Positions 48,185 through 58,555 are shown, numbered from the stretch's first letter. The stretch: 64,000 nt of DNA from Planctomycetota bacterium (GCA_009920765.1 RFZJ01000006.1:1-64000), one strand, 5' to 3'. Notes: generated by a model not told the origin, from the letters alone. Program-made: numbers and translations.

Positions 48185-51178
48185 TTATTCCAATCCAAGT
48201 TTTTTCATCCTGCTAACTAGAGTACTGCGCGCAACGCCAAGACTGCGCGCAACCTTAGATTTGTTGCCGCCATGTTGCAACAAAGCTTGCAAAATCTTGT
48301 CTTTTTCCCTGCGAAGGTAATCGAATTTAGACTGATCTGTAACTTTAATCAACCCTTGCCCGGGATTGGCAGTTTCTACAGAAGGATTAACATCGTAAGA
48401 CATAGCTTTAATTTCATCGGGCAAATCATCAACCATAAGGGAATTGGAAGAAGTGATAACAACAGCCCGTTCGATGACATTTTCAAGCTGTCTGATATTA
48501 CCTGGCCAAGAAAAAGCCCGGAGGCATAAAAGAGCATCATCTTCAATTGACACAATCGACTTGCCAATTTTGGCACAAGCTTTTTGCAAAAAGTAATAAG
48601 AGAGTTCCGGAATATCATCCTCCCGATCCCTCAGTGCAGGAATGGTTATTGGGAAGACATTTAGCCTGTAAAAAAGGTCACTTCGGAATTTTCCCTGCCG
48701 AATCAATTCTTCCAGATTTTGATGCGTGGCAGCAATGATTCGAACATCAACCTGAACAGGAACATTGGATCCAACTTTTTCAAATATTTTTTCTTGAAGA
48801 ACCCGCAGCAATTTAATTTGAACTTCTTGATTGATATCACCTATTTCGTCAAGAAACAGCGTGCCGCCATTGGCGGCTTCAAATCTTCCGATTTTATCCT
48901 TAATAGCATTGGTAAAGGCACCCTTAACATGCCCAAAAAGTTCGCTTTCCAATAAACCAGCTGACAAAGCTCCACAATGAACTTTTATAAAAGGCTTATC
49001 AGATCGAGAACTTTGATCATGCAAAACCTGGGCAACAACCTCTTTCCCGGTGCCACTTTCACCACGAAGTAAAACAGCGGATCCGCCAGCCGCAACCTTC
49101 CCAATTAACTCGATTACATATTTGATTTCCGAACTCGATCCAACCAACTTTTGAGATTGGACATTTGGCTGAACCCCTGAGGCAGGGCTGGTCGCCGCAA
49201 GGTCAACCATTTGCCCATCAATTGATTCGGGGGCCTGAGAACTGCGGGATAACTGTGATTGTAAAGCTAGAATTCGGTTTTGCTGCTCAGCGATTTTTAC
49301 AACTTTATCCTTGAGCTCGTTATTAAGAAGATCAATTCTTTTATGGCCTTCTGCACTGACCAAACCAAGCACAGTTATCTGGGAAAAGGCCGCAAGCAAA
49401 TTAAGATCATCAATTGTAAAAGATCCAGAACCTTTCTGACCCAGCACAAGGAATCCCGCCAGATCCTCTTCGTGCTGCAGTGGAACAATCGCAACTCCAC
49501 CAAGTGAATTTAGCACTTTTCGTACTGCAGGATCTCCAGGCATGGAAACTAAATCCAAGCAAACAGATTCCCCTTTAAATAATACTTTTGCGAGAATATT
49601 ATCATTATAAATCACCTCTTGCCTAGGTGCATTACCGAGGTAATCAACCAGTTTAAATCCTTGGAAATCTGGAGCTTTCAGATAAACAGCTCCCTTTGGA
49701 ACCCCTAGAGACTCGGTTGTTGTCAAAAGGAGCCTACGAGCCATCAACAAAGGGTCAACCAAGTTTTCGATAGCCTGACTCATTTTTCTGAAAGTTTGAT
49801 CCAACTTGATTTTTTCTTTAAAAAAGCGTCTATCAAGTGCGGCTTTCATCCGGCCCCGCAATCGATCGAGCATTAAAATAATAATCATTGCCGTACCACT
49901 GACCATCGCCACTTGGGAAAGCGAAGGCTGCTCAATAACCTGAGTCCCCACCAGCAACATTCCGGAGAAAACGATGCCGTAATAAATCAATCCCGCAAGA
50001 CTACTCATCAAAAAATAAGAGAATCCACTGGAAAGATACTGGCTAAGCTGAATGAGTTTATAGCGGGTAATACTTACGGAAAAAGAAGCAGTAACGAATA
50101 AGGATGCAGCAAACATAGGCCAGGTTGTACCACCACGACCAAATCTGGAAGCGTCCGTAAAAACGATGTAGCCAGAATAAACAATAGGGGCAAGAGCTGC
50201 GACACAACCCATAAGGATCCATTTGGCCTGAATACGCTGAGTCTCATCAGAAGCACTTCGAAAACTGTGAATCAAACACCCAATACATCCCAAAAACCAA
50301 ACAAAAGCAACTGCGAGATAAAAATAAATTTCGAGCAGCATTTCGCGCAGAATAAAATTCGCCCCTTCAGCCGAGGCAGCATCCACACCATAAATCAAGC
50401 GAAGCCTAAAGTACCCAGTAACCATCAAAAAAAGAAAAATGCATGGAACTCCATAAACTACTAAAAAAGTCGTAAATGGGCGCCTCACTAAAAAAAGTTT
50501 TTTCTTGGGAAAGATCATGAAAAAGTGCAAACTTACTGCGGGTAAAAAAATAGCCCCAGCTTGAAAGCAAAAAATTAATACCGGCTGAGTTGCAATTCGC
50601 CACCAGTGGTATCCCCCCATATAGGCAACTAGGGAAACAAGACCCAAAATAAAAAATTGTCTTGCAGAGTCTTCTGTCGGTTTCCACCACAAAATCAAAC
50701 CACCAGCAAAAACCATGGCCATCTTTAAAACCAACCAAAGAAAAGAAGGGACCATATTTTCGAATGAAGTTTGCCCGTATACAAGCACAGACTCATGATT
50801 TGACTGATCACTTGGACGATAAAAACTCAATCGAACTGTATTTATAGCCCCATTCGAAGAATCTCTGAAAGGTAACTGCTGCACAGTTCTTAAAAATTGA
50901 GGCCAGGTAAATATTGGATTTCCATCCAATGCTGTAATCTTATCACCAGTTAAAGGCAAATCTTGATCAGAATTCAATAAGTTTTCTTTTTGAAAATACT
51001 GGATATCAAGTGAAAAAGCAGCACGAATACCAATTTCAGGATAAGACCAACTGTAAAAGACAACAACAAAAGAAAAAACCATGGCAAGAATAGAACCCAC
51101 CAGAACAAGGGCTCTATTGTGAACCTTAGCCTCTCTTAAAAAAGCCCAGACTAAAAATTTTGGCGATAACAAGAACAA
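48185..51178 (-). CDS. Membrane-bound sigma-54-dependent transcription activator
   Basis: Enhancer-binding protein of 997 residues. It has a first membrane helix (25-45), a PDZ-like region (about 72-110: [21 protein letters not shown]), some seven to nine membrane helices (150-440), a GAF-like domain (about 475-620) and a short coiled coil. The AAA+ sigma-54 activation domain (680-910) has Walker A GESGTGKE and Walker [11 protein letters not shown], and the sigma-54 loop reads GAFTNA instead of GAFTGA. The end is a Fis-type helix-turn-helix ([27 protein letters not shown]). It should sense an envelope or cytosolic signal and activate sigma-54 promoters. A candidate target promoter lies in its own divergent intergenic region. 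Confidence 0.92.
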   Translation of the reverse strand: MFLLSPKFLVWAFLREAKVHNRALVLVGSILAMVFSFVVVFYSWSYPEIGIRAAFSLDIQYFQKENLLNSDQDLPLTGDKITALDGNPIFTWPQFLRTVQQLPFRDSSNGAINTVRLSFYRPSDQSNHESVLVYGQTSFENMVPSFLWLVLKMAMVFAGGLILWWKPTEDSARQFFILGLVSLVAYMGGYHWWRIATQPVLIFCFQAGAIFLPAVSLHFFMIFPKKKLFLVRRPFTTFLVVYGVPCIFLFLMVTGYFRLRLIYGVDAASAEGANFILREMLLEIYFYLAVAFVWFLGCIGCLIHSFRSASDETQRIQAKWILMGCVAALAPIVYSGYIVFTDASRFGRGGTTWPMFAASLFVTASFSVSITRYKLIQLSQYLSSGFSYFLMSSLAGLIYYGIVFSGMLLVGTQVIEQPSLSQVAMVSGTAMIIILMLDRLRGRMKAALDRRFFKEKIKLDQTFRKMSQAIENLVDPLLMARRLLLTTTESLGVPKGAVYLKAPDFQGFKLVDYLGNAPRQEVIYNDNILAKVLFKGESVCLDLVSMPGDPAVRKVLNSLGGVAIVPLQHEEDLAGFLVLGQKGSGSFTIDDLNLLAAFSQITVLGLVSAEGHKRIDLLNNELKDKVVKIAEQQNRILALQSQLSRSSQAPESIDGQMVDLAATSPASGVQPNVQSQKLVGSSSEIKYVIELIGKVAAGGSAVLLRGESGTGKEVVAQVLHDQSSRSDKPFIKVHCGALSAGLLESELFGHVKGAFTNAIKDKIGRFEAANGGTLFLDEIGDINQEVQIKLLRVLQEKIFEKVGSNVPVQVDVRIIAATHQNLEELIRQGKFRSDLFYRLNVFPITIPALRDREDDIPELSYYFLQKACAKIGKSIVSIEDDALLCLRAFSWPGNIRQLENVIERAVVITSSNSLMVDDLPDEIKAMSYDVNPSVETANPGQGLIKVTDQSKFDYLRREKDKILQALLQHGGNKSKVARSLGVARSTLVSRMKKLGLE

Positions 51179-51278
51179 ACCCCGAATACATGCAAATGAA
51201 ATATTTCTACCGAATCACAAACTCAACAAAATCCATGGTACACGATTATTTTTGGAGATGCGATTTGTTTTTACAATT

Positions 51279-51296
51279 TAACGAAAATTAACGAAA
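51279..51296 (+). promoter_or_regulatory. Candidate upstream activator site, copy 1
   Basis: TAACGAAAATTAACGAAA, itself two half-sites (TAACGAAA) 10 bp apart, one helical turn. It matches copy 2 at 16 of 18 positions and lies about 245 bp upstream of the predicted sigma-54 transcription start. Confidence 0.5.
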
Positions 51297-51450
51297 TAAA
51301 CCCCAAGAATCAAAATCAATACGATTTTCGACAAACTTGTAGATGATTCGCTAATTGCTCTTTATAACCCCCAAAGCACCTGCTTTTATTTAATAATGCT
51401 TCATAACCTTAAAAACAACTGATCGATCAAAAAAGTTAATTCGCCAAAAC

Positions 51451-51468
51451 TAACGAAAATCACCGAAA
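51451..51468 (+). promoter_or_regulatory. Candidate upstream activator site, copy 2
   Basis: TAACGAAAATCACCGAAA, 172 bp after copy 1 and centred about 74 bp before the predicted start. Position and direct-repeat form suit an enhancer for the divergently encoded activator. Confidence 0.5.
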
Positions 51469-51506
51469 ACAAACAGATTTAGATTTTGTCAAAAAAACCA
51501 AACTAG

Positions 51507-51522
51507 CGGCACGATTATTGCT
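51507..51522 (+). promoter_or_regulatory. Sigma-54 (-24/-12) promoter
   Basis: CGGCACG-ATTA-TTGCT matches the sigma-54 consensus TGGCACG-N4-TTGC(A/T) at all but the first base, with the invariant GG and GC at correct spacing. Transcription would start near 51533, 65 nt before the hydrolase start codon. The adjacent divergent gene is a sigma-54 activator. Confidence 0.7.
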
Positions 51523-51597
51523 CACATTAGACATTAATGAACCTATGAAACAAAGGTAATTAACCTTCTGTAAATAGTTCGCAAAGGGAACCTTCTT

Positions 51598-52482
51598 GTG
51601 ATTTCTACAAATGCATGGAATAGCATATTCACCTCTTTGTGCCCAAGTCCCAACCAAATGGATTTTGTAAGCTTAAGTAATTACACTGCTAGAACAGCAA
51701 TCTGGGGACAAGGCCCCCCACTTGTAGTTCTGCCAGGGATTGCCGGAGGGTTTGAACTCTTGGGGCCAGTGATTAGCGAACTGTCAAAATCATTCAAAGT
51801 CTATAGCTATCAATACCAAGGTGAAGACAATTTTTTTTCGACACGGAATAGCCTCTCTTTCTCAGATTTTGAACAAGATCTTGATGAAATATTAGAATTT
51901 TGGGGCCTAGAAAAACCAAATTTATTCGGAGCCTCTTTCGGAGGAGCCCTAGCATTAAAATATGCACTTAAACACCCCTACAAATTAGGATCAGTCATTA
52001 CGCAGGGAACTGGCTCAAAATTTGAGCGGGGTATGATCCAGCGATTAGCTGCGCTAATCCTTTCCTATTACCAATTACCCGATACTAACCCTTTGGTAAA
52101 TCAGTTCTTCCGCCTATTTCTAGGAGGAAAATCTTTCTCAAACGAAAAAATTGATGCTATTGCACGAGCATGCTGGTCCACGGATCAAGCGGTCATTAAT
52201 AGTCGGCTGAGAATTTTAAAGCATTTCGATATAAGCAAACGCGGAAGAAAAATAGCAGTGCCATCGTTATTTCTAAAAGGACAAAAAGATATCCTATTGA
52301 GCCAAGAGAATTTTGCCCAATTACAGGAGGTAAGCATTCAATCCGAAATGCATATTCTTGGCGGATTGGGCCATTTAGCTTTCATGCAATCACCTGACTT
52401 AATAGCTAAGATAATCAGCGACTTCGTATTCAACCAAACCGAAATCGATGATATTCATGCACAATCAAAGAAATTAGCTTAG
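51598..52482 (+). CDS. Alpha/beta-fold hydrolase, probably sigma-54 controlled
   Basis: Hydrolase of 294 residues without a signal peptide. The nucleophile is Ser113 in GASFGG, the acid probably the Asp of KGQKDILL, and the His is in GGLGHLAFMQSPD. The oxyanion region reads LPGIAGG. The substrate cannot be told. The start is GTG with AAGGGAA upstream. Preceded by a -24/-12 promoter and candidate activator sites, so expression probably depends on the divergent membrane-bound activator. Confidence 0.82.
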   Translation: MISTNAWNSIFTSLCPSPNQMDFVSLSNYTARTAIWGQGPPLVVLPGIAGGFELLGPVISELSKSFKVYSYQYQGEDNFFSTRNSLSFSDFEQDLDEILEFWGLEKPNLFGASFGGALALKYALKHPYKLGSVITQGTGSKFERGMIQRLAALILSYYQLPDTNPLVNQFFRLFLGGKSFSNEKIDAIARACWSTDQAVINSRLRILKHFDISKRGRKIAVPSLFLKGQKDILLSQENFAQLQEVSIQSEMHILGGLGHLAFMQSPDLIAKIISDFVFNQTEIDDIHAQSKKLA

Positions 52483-52547
52483 CCGTTTATGTTGTTATCT
52501 GCATCATTTACCACTTTAGCAAGAAACAACTTACCAATGAATGACCG

Positions 52548-53174
52548 CTATTCTTGCGTGGCGTTAAAATCAATATCGCCAACATAAAACTGGGGTGCAA
52601 CCTTACCTGCAGAAACCCTTCTATAGCGCTGGTAACGAAGTTCAAAAGAGGCGGTATAATCAAATACTTTATCAGTTTTAAAAACACCATTTGAACATTT
52701 ACGCATTGATGCAAGCCAAACTCGGTCAGGCCTGAAAAAAGCTGAGGAAGAACTCTTTTGTGAAGACCGCACATCAAAGCCCAAGAATTTTTCCTGCCAA
52801 GGCAATGTTTGCATAACACACCAAAGAAATCCTGAAATAAAGTAACCAATGAAAAGCCCGATTAAAGCTCCTCCAATATTATTCACCAAGTGTTGATAAG
52901 TAATTACTGAAGGAGCCAACTGCATTGTTAAAATTTTCAAAGCACCAAAAGAAACTAAGAAAATACCAATCATTGAAATGGCGTCCTCAAATCCATCCAC
53001 TCCAATATCTTTCAAATTAATTTCAAGAAATTCAGCAAAGGGTTCATAGATCCCTGCAACAAAAACAAATGCCAAAAACATATTTGCAAAATTACAAAAA
53101 GCAATGAATAGTCCCTCTTGAAAAAACACATAGGAAACAATCAGCATTAATAAAAAAGTTGTAAAAAACAGCAT
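52548..53174 (-). CDS. CvpA-like membrane protein
   Basis: Protein of 208 residues with four hydrophobic helices in the first 125 residues, arranged as in CvpA/colicin V production proteins (MFLAFVFVAGIYEPFAEF, LVNNIGGALIGLFIGYFISGFLW). A soluble, charged C-terminal tail of about 80 residues follows. CvpA proteins affect envelope functions by unknown means. AAGGGA precedes the ATG. It is the last gene of the hisF-pilT-gspE cluster, 22 nt after gspE. Confidence 0.65.
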   Translation of the reverse strand: MLFFTTFLLMLIVSYVFFQEGLFIAFCNFANMFLAFVFVAGIYEPFAEFLEINLKDIGVDGFEDAISMIGIFLVSFGALKILTMQLAPSVITYQHLVNNIGGALIGLFIGYFISGFLWCVMQTLPWQEKFLGFDVRSSQKSSSSAFFRPDRVWLASMRKCSNGVFKTDKVFDYTASFELRYQRYRRVSAGKVAPQFYVGDIDFNATQE

Positions 53175-53196
53175 CTGATCATCCCTTAATAATAAC

Positions 53197-54933
53197 TTAT
53201 TTACAGACCCTTAATATTTCCTGTATCGAGGTATTTCCTGCAACAACCTGCCGAAGTCCATCCTCTTGAAGATATTTCATTCCTGTTTTAACAGCTTCCT
53301 CCCTAATCGCCCCAATACTAGGATTCTCACGGATCAGATTTTTAATATTTTCATTAAGCACAAGCAATTCATAAACCCCAGAGCGTCCCCGAAAGCCAGT
53401 ACCGCCACAATATTTGCAAGGTGGAGTGTCATCCATTTCTTCTTGCTTGACTTCAGATTTAGATTTGTAAAAGAACTCATACTTCTCAGGCGAGAGATTG
53501 AACTTTTTTAGAATTTCTGGATTGGGGCGATACTTGACTTTGCATTTGGGGCAAAGCACCCGCACCAACCTCTGGGACAATATTGCACTCACAGAATTTG
53601 CGATCATAAATGGTGCAACCCCCAAATCAAGAAGCCTTCCAAAAGCTGTGACCGAATCATTTGCATGAACAGTGGTAAAAACCATATGTCCCGTTTGAGC
53701 TGCCTGGCAGGATATCTCTGCGGTTTCTTTATCACGAATCTCACCTACATAAATAACATCGGGATCCTGTCTAAGAATACTTCGAAGTTCAGAAGCAAAC
53801 GTTTTGCCTGCTTTTGGATTAATTTCAATCTGGGTCACATTATCAATCTGATATTCAACAGGGTTTTCAAGAGTAATGACGTTTTTTTGAAACCGATCAA
53901 TCTCCGAAAGACAGGCATACAGCGTAGTACTTTTTCCCGCCCCTGTTGGCCCACAAACAATTAGCATTCCGTGGGGCTGATTAACAATCGCCTCAATTTG
54001 ATCTTTGAGTTTGTCACGCATTCCAAGCTTTTTCAAACTGCCCATTGATTTAGAACCGTCTAAAATTCTGAGCACCATTTTTTCACCAGCGACACTACCC
54101 GCAGTAGCAACGCGGAAGTCAAGTATGATAGGTTTCCTGGATTTTTTTTTAGGAGGATCTTGATCGTTATCGCCATTTGAATAATCCAAAACCTCAGCAG
54201 AAAAACTTCCATCCTGTGGCTTGCGTTTTTCTGAAATATCAAGATTTGCAAGAACTTTTAAAATATTTACGATGGCGTCCCCGGTTTGTCTGGTTAAAGG
54301 CTCCCGCTGGTTCATGATTCCATCGATGCGAAAGCGAACCGTCATGTCTTCTTTACCAGGTTCCAAATGAACATCTGTAGCCCGCATTTGAAAGGCCTCG
54401 TAAATAACTTCCAGTGCAACTTGGTAGTATTCAGACTCCTCAACCCGGGAAATTTTCGTGTCGCCCCCTGGCTTGTTTTTATCGTCACTTTTTCCAATAA
54501 ATTTAATGGGTATATTTTTAAATTCTTTCGTACCTTCTGAATCAAATCTGAGCTTGAGGTATTTTTCAGCTAAAGATTTCAAATGCCCAATAGTAAAAAG
54601 TTTTTTGTCATCAGGAACAGCAGTATTTCTGACAATAATGTAAATCAGGATTGGCACGAAAGCAGCTAAAATCAAACTTGCAAAAGACAAAAAAGGCTTG
54701 GGAGAACCCCAAAACACTAAGCCACCTAAAAGTGCACCGCCAATAACAACCGTATTCCAGAAACTTGCACCAATGCCTAAATCAGATGCATCCTCATCAA
54801 CCCATGAAGCCGAGTGAATCCAAGCGGCATAAACCGCAACAAAGAATCCAATGGAATAAAGATGAAAATAAAAACCTTCTCCCCGAGGAAAGGAGCTTGC
54901 CCAAAGTTGAATCAAATTAAAAGTATCGATCAT
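53197..54933 (-). CDS. GspE/PilB-type secretion ATPase with N-terminal membrane anchor
   Basis: Assembly ATPase of 578 residues. Residues 200-560 are the GspE core: Walker A GPTGAGKSTT (near 329), the Asp box IEINPKAGKTFASELRSILRQDPDVIYVGEIRD, the His box TAEISCQAAQTGHMVFTTVHAND, and the tetracysteine zinc motif CPKC...CKYC (about 465-509). The N-terminus has three membrane helices (21-41, 58-77, 80-102) in place of the usual soluble N1 domain that binds GspL/PilM. ATG at 54933. It follows pilT by 67 nt and would power pilus or pseudopilus assembly with the secretin at 3.5 kb. Confidence 0.9.
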   Translation of the reverse strand: MIDTFNLIQLWASSFPRGEGFYFHLYSIGFFVAVYAAWIHSASWVDEDASDLGIGASFWNTVVIGGALLGGLVFWGSPKPFLSFASLILAAFVPILIYIIVRNTAVPDDKKLFTIGHLKSLAEKYLKLRFDSEGTKEFKNIPIKFIGKSDDKNKPGGDTKISRVEESEYYQVALEVIYEAFQMRATDVHLEPGKEDMTVRFRIDGIMNQREPLTRQTGDAIVNILKVLANLDISEKRKPQDGSFSAEVLDYSNGDNDQDPPKKKSRKPIILDFRVATAGSVAGEKMVLRILDGSKSMGSLKKLGMRDKLKDQIEAIVNQPHGMLIVCGPTGAGKSTTLYACLSEIDRFQKNVITLENPVEYQIDNVTQIEINPKAGKTFASELRSILRQDPDVIYVGEIRDKETAEISCQAAQTGHMVFTTVHANDSVTAFGRLLDLGVAPFMIANSVSAILSQRLVRVLCPKCKVKYRPNPEILKKFNLSPEKYEFFYKSKSEVKQEEMDDTPPCKYCGGTGFRGRSGVYELLVLNENIKNLIRENPSIGAIREEAVKTGMKYLQEDGLRQVVAGNTSIQEILRVCK

Positions 54934-55000
54934 CAAATGAAAATCTCAAAGCCAAAACTAACAGGCAAGCGAAAGCTTTGGCAATAATCTCAAAACCAGA

Positions 55001-56176
55001 TTATAGAATCCCGGGCGCTGCAACCTTAATCCCTTTAAATGCCATTTTCAACTGCTCTGGATTCGGTGCATACTCAAGCGCTGTCACCTTGTCGATATCG
55101 CCTCTCTCCACAAGTAGCCTGAGGCTTTCAGTGAAATCCATCATGCCTTCTTGATATCCGATGCGGATGGCATCAGGTATCTTGGTGTCCTCTCCCTCAA
55201 TAATCAATTTGCGAATTGTAGGATTAACAATCATGATTTCATTAGTCGGAACGCGGCCCTTCTTGAGACCTTTAACCAACTTTTGTGCAATCACTGCTTT
55301 TAAGTTGTTAGCAAGGGCCTGCCTGATTGCATTATGCTTTTCTGGTGGAAAAAGATCAAGAATACGATTAATGGTAGTTCCGGAAGACGCCGCATGAATA
55401 GTTCCAAAAACCAAGTGACCTGTTTCAGCAGCATGTACTGCTGCCTCGAAGGTTTCTACATCGCGCAACTCACCCACAAGAATAACATCAGGATCTTGCC
55501 TCACCGCATCCTTTAAAGCTTTATGCCAATCGATGCAATCAAGCCCGATTTCACGCTGATTAAAATAAGCTTTCTTATCATTAAAAGTAAATTCGATGGG
55601 ATCTTCGCATGTTAAAATGTGTAATGGTTCAGCCTCTGCAACATAATCTAACATTGCAGCAATTGAAGTACTTTTTCCACTTCCCGTAACTCCAGCAACC
55701 ACGACCAATCCCTCGCTGAATTTACAAAGTTTCTCGATTACTTCTGGCAATCCAAGCGATTTAAAACTTGGAATAAAGTTGTTCACCCTACGAGCAACCA
55801 AGGAAAGTCGACCTCTCTGTCGGAAAAGACTAACTCGGAATCTGCACTCATCCTGTCCAATAACATAAGAATAATCGACACCGCCCTCGTCCTCTAAAAT
55901 TTTGCGCTTTTTAGGTTCAAGCAACGGAATCAAGAGCTTTTCCATATCAGTTTGGCTAAGCGGGCGCATCTCCATTCGCGTGATGTCCCCACGAATACGC
56001 ATCATTGGGGGGCAATTAACCTTGAGATGTACATCCGAGGCCTCCAACTTCATAGCCAGCCTGAATATCTTGTTAATTTCAGGTTCCTTAGATACATCAG
56101 GAGTGGAGTGGGTCGCTGCAACAGCAGGAGTTGGAATTGATTCTTTGGTTTGAGAACTTGTTTCACTAGATGCCAT
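55001..56176 (-). CDS. pilT: PilT-type retraction ATPase
   Basis: Twitching-motility type ATPase of 391 residues. An Ala/Ser/Thr/Pro-rich leader of about 35 residues precedes the core. Motifs are ASDVHLKVNCPPMMRIRGDI, Walker A GVTGSGKSTSI (about 165-175), the Asp box DAVRQDPDVILVGELRD, the His box AAETGHLVFGTIHA, and the C-terminal region AIRIGYQEGMMDF. GGAGAG lies 7 nt before ATG. Between hisF (31-nt gap) and the GspE-type gene. Major pilin genes are not in the window. Confidence 0.9.
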   Translation of the reverse strand: MASSETSSQTKESIPTPAVAATHSTPDVSKEPEINKIFRLAMKLEASDVHLKVNCPPMMRIRGDITRMEMRPLSQTDMEKLLIPLLEPKKRKILEDEGGVDYSYVIGQDECRFRVSLFRQRGRLSLVARRVNNFIPSFKSLGLPEVIEKLCKFSEGLVVVAGVTGSGKSTSIAAMLDYVAEAEPLHILTCEDPIEFTFNDKKAYFNQREIGLDCIDWHKALKDAVRQDPDVILVGELRDVETFEAAVHAAETGHLVFGTIHAASSGTTINRILDLFPPEKHNAIRQALANNLKAVIAQKLVKGLKKGRVPTNEIMIVNPTIRKLIIEGEDTKIPDAIRIGYQEGMMDFTESLRLLVERGDIDKVTALEYAPNPEQLKMAFKGIKVAAPGIL

Positions 56177-56207
56177 TGATTATCTCTCCGTACTATTAAA
56201 ACAGAAT

Positions 56208-56978
56208 TTAAATTAGTCTAACACGAACCCCGGCGTTTGCTAGAAACTTCTTGGTGTCTTGAATTCCATGCTCATTGTAATGAAAGATACTAGCAGCCAA
56301 TGCAGCATTAGCCTTACCAATTGTTAAAACTTCCTTTAAATGTTCTGGAGCACCAGCCCCGCCACTAGCTACCACAGGAATGCCAACTGCTTCAGCAACA
56401 GCCCTTGTCATTTCAATATCATAACCGTTTTTTGTTCCATCTGCATCCATGGAAGTTAAAACTATTTCCCCTGCACCAAGAAGTTCGATTTTCCGTGCCC
56501 AATCAACTGCTTCCAAGCCTGTAGGTTTACGCCCCCCCTGAATATGGACTTCCCAAACTTCTTTATTGTCTTTTAAGACACGCTTAGGGTCAATATTAAC
56601 CACCGTGGCGCACCTTCCAAACCTACCAGAAATTTGGCGGACGATATCTGGATTTTTAACTGCGGCCGAGTTTATACTAACTTTCTCGGCACCAGCTTGA
56701 ATAAGAGTAGTCGCATCTTCAAGAGAACGAATTCCACCGCCAACAGTAAAAGGCATGAATATCTGCTCTGAGACCCGTTTGACGATATCGAGCATAATAG
56801 CTCGACCTTCATGGGTTGCAGAAATGTCCAGAAAAACGAGTTCATCGGCGCCTTGTTCTTCGTATCTCCTAGCGACTTCGACAGGGTCGCCTGCATCACG
56901 AAGATTTAAAAAGTTAACACCCTTAACGACTCGCCCTCGATCCACATCCAAACACGGAATAATCCTGGCAGTCAGCAT
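56208..56978 (-). CDS. hisF: Imidazole glycerol phosphate synthase cyclase subunit HisF
   Basis: Beta/alpha barrel of 256 residues that uses ammonia from HisH to form IGP and AICAR from PRFAR in histidine synthesis. Motifs are [18 protein letters not shown], with the catalytic Asp11, [42 protein letters not shown] (second catalytic Asp) and [10 protein letters not shown]. Length normal. No other his gene is near; it heads a cluster of pilus-type ATPase genes, an unusual location. Confidence 0.95.
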   Translation of the reverse strand: MLTARIIPCLDVDRGRVVKGVNFLNLRDAGDPVEVARRYEEQGADELVFLDISATHEGRAIMLDIVKRVSEQIFMPFTVGGGIRSLEDATTLIQAGAEKVSINSAAVKNPDIVRQISGRFGRCATVVNIDPKRVLKDNKEVWEVHIQGGRKPTGLEAVDWARKIELLGAGEIVLTSMDADGTKNGYDIEMTRAVAEAVGIPVVASGGAGAPEHLKEVLTIGKANAALAASIFHYNEHGIQDTKKFLANAGVRVRLI

Positions 56979-57199
56979 AATCTAATTGGTTCCGTAAAAA
57001 ATCATTCAAGGCACGACAAAATTGCAAATAAATCAAAGAACCACATACCTTTACTCATTATTACAGCATTTGCATGACAAATTTATAAATATATCAATAA
57101 TTAATTAAACTTTCTAAATCGTTGACATGATAATAGATATGGGTTAATCTAGTGATCTTAGTTATTCCTGCCTTGATACCTAAAAAATATAGGTGACTC

Positions 57200-58555
57200 A
57201 TGATAACATTGTACGGAAAAAAAAGTGACTTCTGTGATGGTGTATCGCGTAGAGACTTCCTAAAAATTGGAGGGATATCTTTTGCGGGATACAACTTGGG
57301 TCTGTCTCAAATTTTAGCTGCTAAAACAGATACCACTAATTTAAAATCGGGTGGATTAGGCCATAAAGCAATCATAAATGTGTTTTTGGGCGGTGGTCCT
57401 CCCCATCAAGATATGTGGGATTTAAAACCCGATGCCCCAGTTGAAATCCGTGGTGAATTCAAACCAATTTCTACTTCAGTTCCTGGTATTCAAATTGGTG
57501 AAACTTTCCCACTTATTGCTTCCAGAATGCAAAATTGTGTTGTTATTCGCTCTATTGTTGGGGCCCAAGGTGGCCATGATGCAATACAGTGTATGTCTGG
57601 CTGGGCAAAAAGTTCCCTTTCTGGAATTGGTGGCAGACCCAGCATTGGTGCAGCTTCTGCTAAAATTCAAGGACCCGTAGACCCGTCCGTACCGGCCTTT
57701 GTTGGTCTTGCAGCTGATACAAAACACATGCCCTGGTCTGATCCTGGCACTTCGGGTTTTTTAGGAGCTGCATATAAATGCTTCAGACCAGAAGGCCCCG
57801 GTATGAAAGATCTACTTATTAAAAACGCCAACCTTACTAGTTTGGGCGATAGAAGATCATTATTGAAAAGCTTTGATAATCTCAAACGAAACCTAGACCA
57901 CGGTGGCAATATTGAAGGCCTTGATTCTGCACAATCTAAAGCCCTTGATGTTCTTACTTCCAGCAAACTTCTCGACGCTTTGGATATTAACAAAGAATCC
58001 TCCAAAGTTCGCGAGCGTTATGGTGATGGAAAACCCTACAAGTTCCAATATGATGGTGCACCCACGGTCAATGATCACCTTCTAACAGCACGAAGGCTTG
58101 TTGAAGCAGGTTGTAGGGTTGTCAGTCTTTCTTACGGCAGATGGGATTCTCACAGCAAGAATTTTGATCTGGTTCGAGATCATGGAGCCAAGCTTGATCA
58201 AGGGTTAACAGCATTAATGGATGACCTCGAATACCGCGGTATTCTCGATGATGTTACTGTAATTGCATGGGGCGAATTCGGTCGAACCCCTCGAATCAAC
58301 AAAGATGCTGGTCGCGACCATTGGCCTCAGGTTAGCTCTGCGATTATGTTTGGCGGGGGCATGAAAACCGGTCAAGTTATTGGTTCAACCAACAGACTTG
58401 GCGAACACGCTAAAGACCGCCCTGTTACTTTTGGTGAAGTATTTGCGACCCTTTATCATAATATCGGGCTAGACCCCATGTATCATACTCTGATCGATCA
58501 AACTGGCCGACCACAACACTTAATCGCTGAAACGCCGATCAAAGAGATTATCTAA
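57200..58555 (+). CDS. DUF1501 family Tat-exported protein
   Basis: Protein of 451 residues of the DUF1501 (sulfatase-like) family, abundant in planctomycetes. The twin-arginine signal is SRRDFLKIGG at the N-terminus. Typical stretches are INVFLGGGPPHQDMWDLKPDAP, EVRGEF-like EIRGEFKPI, RSIVGAQGGHDAIQCMSGW, WDSHSKNF and WGEFGRTPRINKDAGRDHWP. The conserved His/Asp residues resemble the metal site of alkaline-phosphatase-fold enzymes. Usually paired with a DUF1549 cytochrome gene, which is absent here. A terminator follows. Confidence 0.92.
   Translation: MITLYGKKSDFCDGVSRRDFLKIGGISFAGYNLGLSQILAAKTDTTNLKSGGLGHKAIINVFLGGGPPHQDMWDLKPDAPVEIRGEFKPISTSVPGIQIGETFPLIASRMQNCVVIRSIVGAQGGHDAIQCMSGWAKSSLSGIGGRPSIGAASAKIQGPVDPSVPAFVGLAADTKHMPWSDPGTSGFLGAAYKCFRPEGPGMKDLLIKNANLTSLGDRRSLLKSFDNLKRNLDHGGNIEGLDSAQSKALDVLTSSKLLDALDINKESSKVRERYGDGKPYKFQYDGAPTVNDHLLTARRLVEAGCRVVSLSYGRWDSHSKNFDLVRDHGAKLDQGLTALMDDLEYRGILDDVTVIAWGEFGRTPRINKDAGRDHWPQVSSAIMFGGGMKTGQVIGSTNRLGEHAKDRPVTFGEVFATLYHNIGLDPMYHTLIDQTGRPQHLIAETPIKEII

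Larger units (their letters stand above)
51179..51597. other. Divergent regulatory region of the sigma-54 activator and hydrolase genes
   Basis: 419-bp gap without a coding frame. It holds two copies of an 18-bp element (51279-51296, 51451-51468), an inverted half-site GATTTTCG at 51323-51330, and a -24/-12 promoter at 51507-51522 directed at the hydrolase. Each is listed separately. Confidence 0.7.

Noticed and set aside
54970..55000. Inverted repeat ATAATCT-N7-AGATTAT after pilT
   Set aside because: No T-run follows in the direction of transcription and the stem is AT-rich; not a convincing terminator.
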